The position numbers were made by a program, and so were the translations under genes. A stretch of 64,000 nt of DNA from the NCBI GenBank assembly GCA_933228895.1, contig OW121857.1, forward strand, positions 72,969,672 to 73,033,671, read 5' to 3'. Under the pieces are notes generated by a model that saw nothing but the letters and a program-made list of their open reading frames with translations, was not told the origin of the DNA and did not search any database. Positions 24,915 to 37,224 of the stretch are shown piece by piece; positions within the stretch are counted from its first letter, which is position 1, and every line of letters begins with the position of its first letter. Origin of the DNA: Platycnemis pennipes (Eukaryota; Arthropoda; Insecta; Odonata; Platycnemididae).

Positions 24915-25871
24915 TTAACATAATTAAGGTTCACGTATTAATGGGTACAGGAAAAATGTCAGTTATATATCCACTCGGCTCGCACTGTTGATTAATTAGT
25001 ATTTACGAACGAATGTAATGGTTTGGTAGGGGGGTTAAAATATATTTGTTTATAATTGCTTTAAATTTCAAATCCGTTATATTCACCTGATACATAATGA
25101 ATGCCAGCCGTTTACACCCTCCATGTCGCGCTCATTTTGCTACCGTCAGTGTTTCTAATAGATGCAGATAGGAAGGCAGTCCTCTCTCCGCCCACTGCCT
25201 ACTTTTTTCTCCTAGACATTCCCATGCGCTTTCCATCCATCACGCAGCACCTTGTGTCTGTCGGGAAACCCTCCCCCTCCGTTTCATCCCCTCTTCCAAG
25301 GTCAAACCGCAAGATCTCTTGCTGCCCACTTTCCCTCTTCCCATGGTGCTTATGAGACCTTCCCCTCGATCTCCCCCTTCTGGTCAATTCACTCACAAAA
25401 GGCGCTGCCCGCAGAGGAGGACGCAAGTCGGGCCCGTGGAAGACTCGGCAGCGGGACTCCGTTGCCGGCCTTGTCGGATGCGGACGGATGCGACGCGAGC
25501 CCCCGGAGGTTGATCGTTGTTCGAGGGGTGTGTGCATGGTTAATGACTCGGGGGGAGGGGAGTTTCGGGGGAAGAAGGAAGAGGAAGGAAAATTGGTCGC
25601 ACGGAGATGCGTGGGGGTTGTGCCGGACTCACGAAATCAAACTAGTGCACGCACGCTGGTGGGATACGTGTCGTCCTTCATTGAAGATGTGGTGCGGTGT
25701 TGCCACGTGTTAGCCTAAATATGTCCCTTACATGAATGCATAATCGATCTAACATCCCCATGAAATTCTATCAATTCAAAATAAAGCAATGAGAGTACTT
25801 AGTGGAGTGTAAAATTAAGTAAACTTTATTATTCCACACCGTTCATTGGGTACCGCCCGACCAGTTTCAAC
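24915..25871. other. non-genic spacer
   Basis: AT-rich, then a GC-rich block at 25250-25630. The ORFs there are unrecognised. Confidence 0.6.
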
Positions 25872-26563
25872 ACCCCTATTATTAGCATCTTCTTATGCAG
25901 TACCCTATTGCGGGGTTGGCAAACCTATGGCACGCGTGTCAAAGTGGCACGCGGAGCAATTAATTCGGCACGAGAAGCTGGGAAAGGGCTCGATCGATAC
26001 TTCTATAATAGAAAAAAACACAGCTATACGATATATATTAACCATTTTACGTGCATTAGTAAACCAAGCCAGTTTATTGTACATTTCATTACCAAAGCAT
26101 GTAATTTGATTAATGTCTATCGTGTGACTGCGATAAAAAAACCATTTTCATCAGCGCGACTAGTGCAACACAAAGACGACCATAGCTTTGTGATTTATGC
26201 TTAACTTTAAGAAGTTATAAACTATAGTGTGACCAGTCAGTTGGTTCAGTGCTATAAACCACTCGTGGTGAAGGATTGGGTCTCCTTCAACGCAGAGGCT
26301 CGGACTCCGAGTTCGGTTGCCTCCCAGGTACGGCACGAAACGTTAAATGCCTTTTCGGGTCACATCCCTGTTTCTATCTCACTCGATGGGTTGGCACGCG
26401 AGTCGAGCGAGTACACTCTTATTTCTCAAACTTTGGCACTCAATCGCCAAAAGGTTCGCCACCCCTGCCCTTGTGGCATGTCATTAGTGCATGTTCTGGT
26501 GATATTCACCCCTTGCCACACACCCTCACGGTGACTTGAAGGGTATCGCGTAATTGTAGAACA
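25872..26563 (+). mobile_element. LINE tail repeat, copy B, split by a hAT insertion
   Basis: The left part (25872-25910) matches the copy C region ending GTAGTACCCTAGTTG. The right part (26468-26563) resumes with GTGCATGTTCTGGTGA, TTCACCCCTTGCCACACACC, GGTGACTTGAAGGGTATCGC. The 557 bp between them are the hAT element described separately. Removing it restores a contiguous tail copy. Confidence 0.7.
25911..26467. mobile_element. non-autonomous hAT-type DNA transposon
   Basis: The left end begins CGGGGTTGGCAAACCTATGG. The reverse complement of the right end begins CAGGGGTGGCGAACCTTTTG. This CAGGGGT.GGC.AACCT pattern followed by GGCAC is a known animal hAT terminal inverted repeat. The flanking octamers CCCTATTG (25903-25910) and CCCTTGTG (26468-26475) agree at 6 of 8 positions, as expected for an old 8-bp hAT target-site duplication. 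There is no transposase domain in the 557 bp, so mobilisation would have required a transposase from elsewhere. Confidence 0.78.
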
Positions 26564-26772
26564 CTTGATTTTTCTCTCGAACACCAACTTCCACAAACTT
26601 AGCTCGCAAACCACTGATGATGTACTTAACTGGAGCTCAGGAATCTGGTAGGATGCAGGACAACTACCGACTCCATTAGACATCATCGGCATGGATATGC
26701 AACTCTTCTATGATAATAATGATAGTCAATATGTCGATAGGTCGATAGCGCGTCGGCCAGCCAATCTACTGG

Positions 26773-26875
26773 TGAGTTTATATGCGTCACCTGAAGCATA
26801 GGGTGTATCAATCAATTTGCTATCAATATAGGAAACAACCAACTACGTGTTGAACATTTTAGAGTTATGAATGTT
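26773..26875 (+). repeat. dispersed repeat, copy 1 of 2
   Basis: It shares the block ATGCGTC.CCTGAAGCAT.GGGT near its start and CGTGTTG.A.ATTT near its end with 27569-27661, in the same orientation. The family was not recognised. Confidence 0.55.
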
Positions 26876-27568
26876 GTGCTTATCTTTAGGGTTAAATTAA
26901 CTGTGCGATAAAACAGTCAAATATGCAATAAGTAGTAGCAAATGTACATCAGGGTGACAGGGGGTGAGGATCACAAATTACCTGATGTTTCGACCTTCAA
27001 AGACTTAATGTAGAAAATGTTGAGAAGAACTTAATGTTTTGATATTTAAACCTCCATGCTAACTTAAGTATAAACACTCGGGAAGTCATTAACCATCACC
27101 ATTGTTGACTGAATGAAGTATTTCATTGCATTATGGCTTCGTGTGAAGGAAGAAGCGGGAGAAGGGTAATGCACATAGTTCATCGCAATAGCAGCTTTCA
27201 GGAAGTAACTCGAAGTTACCTTTTTTGGAAAGACCGAGGGCTTCCTCAAAAATATCACAGAAGTCTTTCCTCGCACAATATCAGCTCGCCTCCACCTTTC
27301 CCCGTTAATGATTGAAAGTCACCGATCCAGTCAAAATCCAATCACCCCTCGACCACTTCCTCCCACGCCCCTGTAGGCCACGTTTAACCCGGCCCTGGGG
27401 CGATTGATTTATCCCCATGGAAAGGGAACCTTGAGGCGGGGAACCCCTCATGCATGGGTGGGGAGAGTTGGGGGTGACTCAGTAGTTTTCTCATTTAAAG
27501 GGGTGAAAGGTGTTCCCTTTTGCCTCGTTAGTGACCATACGGAGCGCTAGGTGGCGTGGGGAGTTTTT

Positions 27569-27661
27569 GAATGCGTCGCCTGAAGCATCGGGTTTTCTAG
27601 CATAGAGTGATCGCGTCTCGGTATAACGAACACCCAAATTCGTGTTGGAGATTTAAATTCT
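27569..27661 (+). repeat. dispersed repeat, copy 2 of 2
   Basis: It aligns with 26773-26875 over about 95 bp, with a diverged middle. An unrecognised interspersed repeat is the likeliest explanation. Confidence 0.55.
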
Positions 27662-27810
27662 GCCCAACACAATATGAAATGATTAGGTAGAATTCGCTAG
27701 TTTATAAGTAGGTTTGAATTAGTGTATTTTAAAAACCGATTTGAATGCTGCGTCAAGGAGTACTAAACAGTTTATGTTATAGTTAGACTCTCGAGAATTT
27801 TGGTCCCAAT

Positions 27811-28013
27811 CCCTTCCATCCCTATCCTTATACCTTTGCTCCCGGTCTGAAGCGCCTATAAGTGCGGAAACAGACTTGAAAACACCCATGGAATCATGTA
27901 TTTCTCCAGTTAAACGATGCTTCAATATCATTTTATCCTTTCCATTCCTATCCGTTTAAATTTCCTCCCGGTCTGAAGCTCCTATTAGTGCGGAAACCGA
28001 TTTGAAAACACCC
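27811..28013 (+). repeat. 126-bp spaced duplication
   Basis: CCCGGTCTGAAGCGCCTATA at 27841 recurs as CCCGGTCTGAAGCTCCTATT at 27967. Both are followed by AGTGCGGAAAC and TTGAAAACACCCA. Confidence 0.8.
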
Positions 28014-31000
28014 AAGATATTCATTTAATATCATGTACTATACACTAATTTCCAAATTTATCTGAATTGGTCAGTATAATTTCGTGTCATAGGTCAAGGT
28101 TAGTGCAAAACGCAAATAGTTCTAATTATTAATCAGTATCTAAACGCGAGGAAAGGGGGCAAGGCATGAAAACATTTTAACATTTCACCTGAGAGTCAAT
28201 CGTTTTCTATTTTTAAATTCTTTTCAAACGATGGTATTTGATTTAGTCATTGCCGCTTCACCTAGCAATCGATATGTTGTAATCGATATCTATGAATACT
28301 ACTTTTGTTTGAGCTATTAGAGATTTAAAATTATTTTCCTTAATAAATTATTAACAGCTCTGATATATTGAGCTACAGAATTCGTTGAAGTAAAAAACTG
28401 TTGTCGAGCTTTTTCATGCTGTCATTTGCAACGATAAATGGTTAAGTTTGGTGTTGGACTTATTACACTTTAATTTGAGTCATCGAGCAGCATGATGCCT
28501 TTCCTAATACTATTTACACCTTACCACTCTACTTTCCTTATGTGAAACAATAGGAGGGAAAGTTGCATGGGTGCATGCAGAGTGTAATCATTTTACATGC
28601 TCCCATTCTTTGAGATGCGTTGCGTGAGTCGGCAGTTTTTTTCATAGCCGCATGGCATTTGTCTCGAGTGGCTGCAACAACGCTTCCAGAAGCAATTAGG
28701 CTTGCACAATTCAGAGAGAGCCGTTCGTTGGCGGTCTTTGCAAGCACCCACATAACCTCTAATCCATTGTCTCCCACAAAAGAGGGATTTCCTCCTCCTG
28801 GTTGTCGCGTTGTGGGTGGAACCTATTACTGCGTGCACCTATTCTCAGAGGATTTAGCCTTGACTAGGAACGCGTGGAGTGGCTTGCCATAGAACGGTGG
28901 CACGATGTTACGTAAGCAACACTTGCGTTACCAAACAATTATAATGGAAGATAAACTAGGAACAGTGGTTGCGAAATTGTGGCTCCATCAAGTTAATTTA
29001 CTTTTCGAAAAGAAGACAAAAAATTTGCAATTACAATACCACGCAATATCGCCAGAATCTACTGAATTTAATTTAGTACTTTTGATTGAGTGGGGTGTAA
29101 TTTGAGTTTGTGCTAATTATTCCTACCCAATTTAGGTACAGGAGCTTGTTTTCCATCTTGAGATTTAATATGGTTGCTTCATAACGTCAAGAATCCGCAC
29201 GAGATTTGTGCAGCGATGTCCATCATGAAAATAGTTTCATATCAGTATCTTTAAGGCAACCGAAGCTGTTGTCCTCCTCTCTCCTATGCTTCAATAGGTT
29301 TGATTTAATTGTGTCGACGGATAGGGTTCTTACCAACTCTCAAAATATTTAAAAGCATGAATATATGATTTATTTGGCGAATTTTTTGCAGTAAAACCAG
29401 TTTTATAGTTACCAGCAGAAAGCTGTTTCCCCTATTCGTCTAAGTACAGTTAAAAATTAGTTGATAGATGATAATTTTTCCTACTGGTTATACTAGGTTT
29501 TCATTGAGTGCCCTCACTCAACCTTACATTGCATTCATCTATCGGCTCCACCCTAACGATATTTCTCACTTCAAATTGGTGTATTTCCTACCCCTCTTCT
29601 TACGTGACACATTTTCTTTTTCTTCCTCTTCTTCGCTTGCCCAGCATTCTGCAGACTTAATTTATTTATTCATAGTTTGCCAACACTTTTGGTACTCTGA
29701 GTTTTAGGATTTTCAAGCCTTTAAATTTAAGTGAGCATAATAAAATCAGGTCTCGAAGGAAGTATGCATGCCGGGGCGCAATTTTTTCAAATGTCTGTCC
29801 AAAAGTTTGTCCGTAGAATTCCTTCCCTCGGATCGCCCGGAGGTGAGCTCGTCGAACCGGAAGTGGACATCAGGACAGGGCGGGGAGGGGGGAGGGGAGA
29901 AGTTTGCGTTTGAGCGAGGAATTTCCGCCCTCGAACCGAAAACTCCGTAAAGGGTATTGGCACGCTGGCGTGAGAGGAACTCGGTGAGGGGACCGGGAGG
30001 AAGAGAGGGGAGAGTTTCTCCCCCTCCTTCTCTTCACACACACAAACTCACGCACTGCCGGAGAGGGAAGTGTATGCACAAGGACTAGGATGGGAGGAAA
30101 CCGTCCAGGCTGAGGCGGAGGGAGAGTGGAAAAGGACGGTCCCGACTTCCTGTTCGTCTGAGGAGGAGGGGTCGAGGGGAGTGGGGCTCCGACAACACCT
30201 GGTGGGGAGAATGAATTGATCGCGAGATGGAGGAAGGGAGGTTGGTCGGTTGTGGGAGGTCTGTGCACAGTGCCGGTTTGCGCAGGGGATTCGTGGTCTC
30301 CGTGAAAAGGAAGGACCTCCCGAAGCAGGGAGGGGTTTCCTTAAAGGTCGGAAGGGAAGAGGAATAGGTATTGTGTAATAGGCGGAGGGACGGCCCCTTC
30401 CCGATCTTCTTTCCTCCTCCAGTGCCCCAGACGAATGAATGGGGCAAGGGGCGGTGTGGGGTTCCACCTACCTACCCCCCCTGTTCATCCACGGGGCCTC
30501 AACTCCTTGCATGCAAGCGTGGGCCATTATTATATCCTGCACAGATCCTCCAGCACCAACCCCTCGCCCCCCACGTCCCGTAGCGAGAGTGCGACCTCAC
30601 GTCCAGCATGAATTCACGCACGTAAGTGGATCCTGTTTTATAGGCATATATATATCGTGGACGACGGGACACGTGCTAGCCTTCAACTTCTTCAATCACG
30701 CCTTTGATGCCTTTCTCTCCACACCTACATTTCTGTATGTATACCTCCATGGCCCTATGCTCTCCATATTCATGCCTCGTCCCATTCTGTATTCCTGCCT
30801 TGTCTGTACTTCTAATGATACCCTACCCCCTAGACGCCTGTGTTTCGTCTCGGATATGCCCACGTGAATTTGTTTAGACGGTGGTGTCATAGGAGTTGAT
30901 GTGATAGGTGCTCGGGCGGAAGGCAGCGTTTGCTCGCTTTTCGGGCCTAGTGATAGGGGCTCTGGTGTGAGTTACCAACTGCCTTGTTGTACCTGAGCCT

Positions 31001-33349
31001 TTAATAGAATGCCTTGTCAGCGAAAGGGACCATTAGAACACATCTTCTCCAACCATTTGTGCGCGCTGATTGTCAGCGCCAGGATTAATAACTAAAACTT
31101 GCCGTGACTGGTCCATAATCAATGTTCTTTTTGACTATAGTTCATGAAACCCTATCCAGTCTGCCAGAAATATTAAGTAGGTACCTACTTTCTGTTCCTT
31201 GATTCCGATGCAAGATTATCAACCGATGAGTGCACGGATATCGAAAAAGTCGTATTTTGGGCCAAATCACGTTTGTAGTACCTTATTCTAGGTAAGTGTA
31301 GGTGTTCAATTTTGGTTTTCTCCTTTTGAAATTTCAGTCATGCCTTAAAAATATAATAATAACTTACAATGATGAACAGTTGTCGCACTATGTACTATAA
31401 TTATTATCAAATTATTAGTAAGGGTTGGTGTTCAGGCTTTGAAACCGAATATTACAGTCTCACAGCAACAACTGTCTCCTCCGCAAAACTTTTGCAAGCT
31501 AATTAAGTTCATCAAAGCACAATGTTTACAAATGAATCTTTGCATATGAAGTATGCCAACCATATCCATCGAACTGATGAAAATGCCATTCCGTTTTAGA
31601 CTTTTGGAGTGACGGACTAATCCACGCAATGCATTTCCATAATCACACATCCATGCGACGAATGCTGGAGTCTATAACGAGGGAAAAGCCGCCTGTTTTT
31701 TCCCCATTCCTTATCAGCGGCAAGCGGTGTCGAGAAGCCGAGACACACCGTGGACGGCAGTCCGCGTTCCCCTTCTCCTATTGCGTCGGCTTCACACCTA
31801 AAGCAGCCGTTTACCGTCGCCCTTACTCCACTAACCTGTCATCCTCCCTCTTCGGCCGTGTGCAGGCAACTTCTCACCCTCCTGGAACTTTCCATAGGCA
31901 GAGAAAAACACGTTCCTTTTTTACTCGACGATCCGAAGAAAATAGAGACATGAAATCCGTGCATTCACGTACTTAAAATAGAGGCAGGAATCTAGATTAA
32001 TTTGTACTTTCTCAGAGGTGGTTTTCTTTTTATTCCAAATACGGAGGCGTCGTGGGTGAAGGAAGCTCGGTATGCCAAATAGTGATTATCATTATTTTGA
32101 ATTGGGTGGATTCCTTAATATTATTAATTTTTATTCTTAAATGTTATGGTTTTTTTTCATTAGTGTAAACATCATTGAATTGAAAGAAAACGTTTGTGAA
32201 AGCTGATTGGATTAGACTTGTAACTTCCTAACCAGTTAAGTAAATAGCGGAGCCAAATTCCGCCAGGGGCATTGGTGTTTATTTCTTAGGATAGAGCTTC
32301 AATTTAATTGGGCTACCCTATGCATTTGTATAATCATGGGTTTATAAGTATAGTTTAAACATTTTAATTTGTAGAAAAATGAAATATAATACAAATGCTC
32401 GCGAGAAATGTCCATTCATAGAGATTTAAAAATAGATTTGAAAAATCAATTACAATTTTTCATCAATTTTCATCAACCAGCGGTCCAACGTGACGCTTTG
32501 ATTCCGACCAAATCAGTAGGTACCAATTCACCTCAAAATACTCGTCGGAGTATCCTGGCGCACGAGGTGCACGACGTTCCTGGGAACGAACTTACACATT
32601 TCGTCACCACTCACCGTTTTTGTAGAGTTTAGCGCCAAGTTCTCCTTTCTTCACTCACCCAAGTGAGCTCCCGTCCAGCTGTAGGTCGTTTGCGCTCATG
32701 CCACTCCAGGAACGACGGCGATCAGCTGTTCTCTGTGACGGAACACCCGTGCCGAATACCCGCCCGACTCGCTAGCGAGTTTCCAAGATTGAGGAGTGCG
32801 GGAAGGTCGATTTAGTGCATCGAGCTTCTTGGAATGGTGGGAGGTTTACTAACGAGGTTATGGCGTTATTTGGGACAGGTAATGGGAGGGGGAATTTTAC
32901 GGGAAATAATGTAACAGAGTTAAGAGAGAATGGTTTTGCTGTAGGTGAGAGGAGATGGCCAAGAAAAATCATATTTCTCCTGTAATCTATCTCCTTCACA
33001 GTCTGACTTATTGGCAATGAATACATAACATCTGCTTTGACTAACCTAGTTTTTCAGGATTAACCGACATAATATATAAAATAAATAAAACACACACCTG
33101 ATAGTAGAAGTATTATTAGCTTAAAGTTTTGGAACGAATCAGATGCCTCTCTCGTCCAACCAACATGGGTGCATTATGATTTAAGTTTAAACATTTCGCC
33201 TCACGTTCCAAGTGAAAAAACACAGTGTATAGTGTTAACACATTAGAATGTATGTTTTATGTCGTTTCACGAAATTTTAAACCAAGAGAAAACGGATGTA
33301 GGTTCCTCAAGTTTATTAACTAAAGGTATATTGATGGTGAGGTAAATTG
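28014..33349. other. non-genic spacer
   Basis: AT-rich overall. A purine-rich block (29860-30370) switches to a C/T-rich block (30400-30600). The 16-bp palindrome at 31175 is the only structured element noted. Confidence 0.55.
31175..31190. repeat. 16-bp perfect palindrome
   Basis: AAGTAGGTACCTACTT equals its own reverse complement. It stands alone in AT-rich spacer. Confidence 0.85.
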
Positions 33350-33545
33350 AATACTGGTATCCAATACCGAGGGCATGGATTCGAATTCTGTGTCGGCAGT
33401 GGTAGTCAGGTCAATAGCGTGCCATCCTGGCATGATAAAGATCTCCGTTTCGTATCCCGACACAAACCGGGAGTTGTGTTTATCTTGGATTTAAGATTGG
33501 ATAAAAATTCAACCGGTCGGTTAGACGGTGCAATATAACCTAAGC
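33350..33545 (+). mobile_element. SINE-like copy with conserved tail
   Basis: GCATGGATTCGAATTCTGTG is a degraded B box. The end, GACGGTGCAATATAACCTAA, matches the tail of the copies at 24.7 and 35.2 kb. Confidence 0.45.
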
Positions 33546-34901
33546 AGTTAAAGCAGCTGTAGACTGAATTTTAATACATAAATTTAGTTTATGATATTGC
33601 ATTGAAAGACAGTACCCAACCACCACTCAGATTATTTCAATTTCTATACTGCATCCCTCGGATGGATAGGAAGCTTTTTTGCTCTTCGTTATGGGCAGGC
33701 TAATAATGGCGCCAGGTTTCCACCATCTCTCACTCCACTCCCTTCCAATCTCGAGCATGCAACCAACTCTCCTCCCTGTCTCGGATGTCTTTAAGCGCGG
33801 GGCAGAGTTGAAACTCCAGCAACTCGGTAGGTAACCCCATCCGCTGGGCAAGGCGTGAGCCTTCGGGGCTGTCATGCCACGGGTGGCGGGGGTTAAGGAA
33901 GGATGTTGGTCGGCGGCGAAGGGGTGGCAGAAACGGAGGGGGCAGTTGCAGTTTGCCGGAGAAGGGGGGGGGATGAATGGGAGGAGGAGGAGGAGCGGGA
34001 GAGGTCGGCTAAATTCATGCTGGTCATCTATCGTGTCTTGCGTCAGCTGTCGCCACTTATAAAGCTTGACTCCTCCCACAACCTCGTTGTTTGCACCCTT
34101 TTCACCTCATCCTCTTCCCACTCCAGCTCCACAACACTCCGGCCCCACTCCTCCGACCCTTTGAGTACATTTTTCCCTTTAATAAAGCCCCGCGTGAATT
34201 TTTTTTTCACTAACTCCCTCATGACTCGGTGCGGGACGTTTCGTCATCCGATAGTCTTTATTTTCCCCGTCTAAATCACGAAATGCATTGATGCTGATGT
34301 TTCCGTCTTTCTCGGGGTGAATGTGCGGCGTTTAGCTTTTGTTTTAAGTCTGCTGAGACTTTGCTCTAATCAATCTTGATGGCGAGAGTGATCCTGAGCC
34401 AAGATTCTCGCAATTAAAATGTTTGTAAGAGCACCAATACCAGCTTAATTTTGATTTCACTGAACCCTTCTTCTGTATTTTTTTCAAATTGAGTTCATGG
34501 TTTTTTTAATATTTCATTGCCTTTAAGTTTTGCTCCTCATTATTTATTCATAATTTATGCAAATTTGATGAATGCCATTGATGTATAGCTCTTGATCATT
34601 TACGCACAGCTCGGCATCTAATTGATGAGTGTGAAGAGATATTCCTCAAGCTATATTATTCTAACGGCTGATGTGGTTGTTTGTATGCATTTCATGAGTT
34701 TTTTCGGGAATTTAATCATTACTTAGATAAATCTTAATCGTGTCATCGTAGGAGATTGGAATTCTGAACATTGTATGTCAATGTTGCAGTTTGCAGGGAA
34801 AATCACTTGTAGATGTGAGTTTGACTGTGAGGTTAGCTAAAATACCTACGCTAGGTCTAGATGTTTTCCTCGACTTTGTTTGTCCCAATATATATGCCAC
34901 T
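33546..34901. other. non-genic spacer
   Basis: A strand-switch block (pyrimidine 33690-33790, purine 33880-34010, pyrimidine 34070-34160) is followed by AT-rich DNA. Confidence 0.6.
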
Positions 34902-35050
34902 TCATAATGAAATACAATGGTCCACTCTTAATTTTTAATTGCAGACCCGGGTTACGGCAACTCAGTGCCATTTTCTAGGTCTGAGAAAACGAAACCCGGG
35001 TCGGCTATTAAAAATGAAGTGTGGAGTAATACCATTGTATTTCATTATAG
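34902..35050. repeat. foldback (inverted-repeat) element
   Basis: The left arm starts CATAATGAAATACAATGGT and ends GCAGACCCGGGTT. The right arm mirrors it (AACCCGGGTCGGC through ACCATTGTATTTCATTATAG). The arms are about 50-55 nt with a few indels and enclose a loop of about 40 nt. The size and structure fit a MITE or foldback element. Confidence 0.7.
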
Positions 35051-35229
35051 ATATCACAAACTTCCACAAAGTCACGCCTGAAACGATTTCTCATATGTAT
35101 GCCACTGTTTTTGCACTGCTAATGTATCTAGTTAATCATCTTGTTTCATTATGTCGGACTTATTTATTGCCAGACGCGTGCGAATGTGCTATATAACAAT
35201 TAGTAATAAAAGTTTTGATTATGTAGGTG

Positions 35230-35357
35230 CTCCAATGGCTAAGGTTATATCACAACGCTATCCAAAGACCTTAATCCCGGGATTCGAACCTGTGACCTTC
35301 AGGTTCCCGAGCCAGTGCATCGATCTAGTAATCGACTCCGCTACCGCGGCCGGCACA
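35230..35357 (-). mobile_element. tRNA-derived SINE copy (best promoter boxes)
   Basis: The minus strand carries an A box GGTAGCGGAGTCG (about 35333-35345) and a B box GGTTCGAATCCC (35279-35290), both near the RNA polymerase III consensus. The tail is GTTGTGATATAACCTTAGCC then ATTGGAGCAC. Tail and B box are shared with the copy at 24640-24775. Confidence 0.65.
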
Positions 35358-36689
35358 TAACAATTTCTTTCGAATATTTTTCTGGGAGGCACAAGTCTTT
35401 TTCTTGTCTCTCGGCTGAAACATAATTCAGCGACGGTAATGATTTTTTACTGGTGCTCATGCTTCTATTTGTTTCCCTGTCGTGACGGGTTACATTCCTT
35501 ATGATCGATGACGTATTCATTGCATTTTGCATGCGTCCGTGAAAGATGGAGGCATCCCCATTATAGACGTCGTCACAAGTGTTGCGGGCCACTCACCCCC
35601 CCGAATTCCTCATTATTTACACACCTTTAAACGCCGTGCTTTTGCGGCGTGGGTTTTCCAGAACGAGGGGGGCGTGTTTCGGAGGCGAAGAGGGGGAGGA
35701 CAGGGCCGGCCCGCGCTGAGGCGTGGGAGGGAAGCCAAACCGCTTGCAGTGTAAGGGGAATGTGTTTATGAGTGCCTGAGAACATGCGCCGCTCCTAATT
35801 ATTAATATGCGGACGGCCCTCTTGGTTGACCGTGGCTCTAGTCTCTCCGAGAATCGCCTTTTCTCACCAATGGCGTCGCTGGGCGTTGCTATGGAGACCC
35901 CAGGTGTGTGAATAACGATCCATTTCCCCCCCTACCTTAAGTTTCCCCGACACCCCTCCTCTCCCCCGCCCTCCCCTTCCTCTACACACCTTGCCTCAAG
36001 CCCACCACCCCTTCCATATTCTGCCGGCCCTGCTACGCGTGCCTGCAAGAGACGACCCGCCCCTTGAATGCAGCCTGCCCCCCCCCCCCCTGCCGGTACT
36101 CTCCCTACCGTTTTCCTTTCCCCTACCACCCCTTGCTCACTCATATAGAGCTTTCGGCTCTTCTACCCAGACTCCCTCCCACCTCCATACCTCTCTTTCT
36201 CTACGCCGTCACCAATTTTCCCACCGCTCTTCGAAAATTCAAGCTGGCTTTATCGGCCACGCGCTGTTTATGTCTCGCCTCGCCCTTCCCCCCACTCAAC
36301 TTCCCCTTTAACTCACTCGCTTATCTATTTCGGAGCCGTTTCTGTCGTTTCGGGGAGGAAAAAACTGAAATTGTTTTCATTTTTATCCTTTTTCGGTCAC
36401 TGCTGATGGGTTTCCGCAAAAAATATGAAGGGCATTGAGGGTGTTTGGAATACTTTTTCGGTATCTTTTGTGTTTCCGGATTGCGCAGCACTTTCAATCC
36501 AGTACGAGAAGGTGGATATTAATATGTTTCCTTTCAATGAGTATATAAATGGAAACGGTCCACTTTTTTTCTGAATCAATTGTGTTTAATCCTCACCGGA
36601 ATAGATTATATTGCGTTCAGAATCACTGAAAGACGATGATTTATAAAGAGAATGATTGAATCGTTTTGAATAGCAGGTCGTAGTGGCGA
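35358..36689. other. non-genic spacer
   Basis: It holds a GC-rich block at 35580-35760 and a C/T-rich block at 35930-36310, including a C12 run near 36080. No gene was seen. Confidence 0.6.
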
Positions 36690-36850
36690 GATTATGGTAA
36701 TGCGCTTTGGCGTGAGGTAATGTGCCAGCCTGGTAGGCTACAGGGTCAGATCAAATTCCGCTTCGGGCGTGGATTTTACTTGAAAAGTTAAATTTATTTT
36801 AGGCGTTGCCGTATCGCCTAAAATGTTAGAACACCGTAGAAAACCGAAGC
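36690..36850 (+). mobile_element. tRNA-derived SINE-like copy
   Basis: An A-box-like GCCAGCCTGGTAGGC is followed by a decayed B-box region (GATCAAATTCCG). The head aligns with that at 1597. It lies just 5' of the LINE remnant at 36890. Confidence 0.35.
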
Positions 36851-36889
36851 CTGCCATCACATAGATAAGCAATACACAAATGCCAAAAT

Positions 36890-37200
36890 AGGATTGTATT
36901 ACGACAGTGTGCAGCGTAGAGCAGCTAGGTTTGTTAAAAGATGTTACGATAGGTTTATTAGTGTTTCAGAATTAATTTAAGAATTAGATTGGGAATCATT
37001 ATCATATCGTAGATTAAAATACAGATTTAATCTATTGCAAAAATTTAAAAGGAATAGTTTTACTGTTAGATATATATTAAAAACATCAGCGTATTATGCT
37101 AGATTCGATCGATTACATAATATTAGAGAGAGTGAGTTTCGTACCAATAGATTTCAAATGTCATTCTTTGACATGTTTCAAGTGACAATCAATCTCTTTA
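36890..37200 (+). pseudogene. degenerate RT C-terminal region of a different non-LTR retrotransposon
   Basis: On the plus strand the DNA encodes VQRRAARFVKRCYDRF, ISVSELI, a TAA, ELDWESLSYRRLKYR, FNLLQKFKRNSFTVRYIL, then NRFQMSFF and TINLF before a TAG. The order RRAARFV...SVS..L..L.W..L..RR...R, ending in a SFF.RTI.LWN-like block, is typical of the C terminus of Jockey/CR1-group reverse transcriptase ORFs. The match to SFF.RTI is interrupted by an extra DMFQV stretch. The sequence runs directly into the tail repeat at 37225-37353, showing that the dispersed tail repeats in this window derive from this kind of element. Confidence 0.72.
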
Positions 37201-37224
37201 TTACTATGTAGGTACTAATCATGT

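Noticed and set aside
26229..26539. open frames inside the hAT element
   Set aside because: Too short and without any hAT transposase (BED finger or dimerisation domain) similarity; the element is non-autonomous.
27410..27425. Exd/Hox-type GATTGATTTAT as an autoregulatory site
   Set aside because: Several TGATTGAT-like words occur in this AT-rich window; one alone has no weight without conservation or binding data.
35230..35357. functional tRNA gene
   Set aside because: A and B boxes are good, but T-arm and acceptor pairing fail and the tail is shared with other SINE copies.
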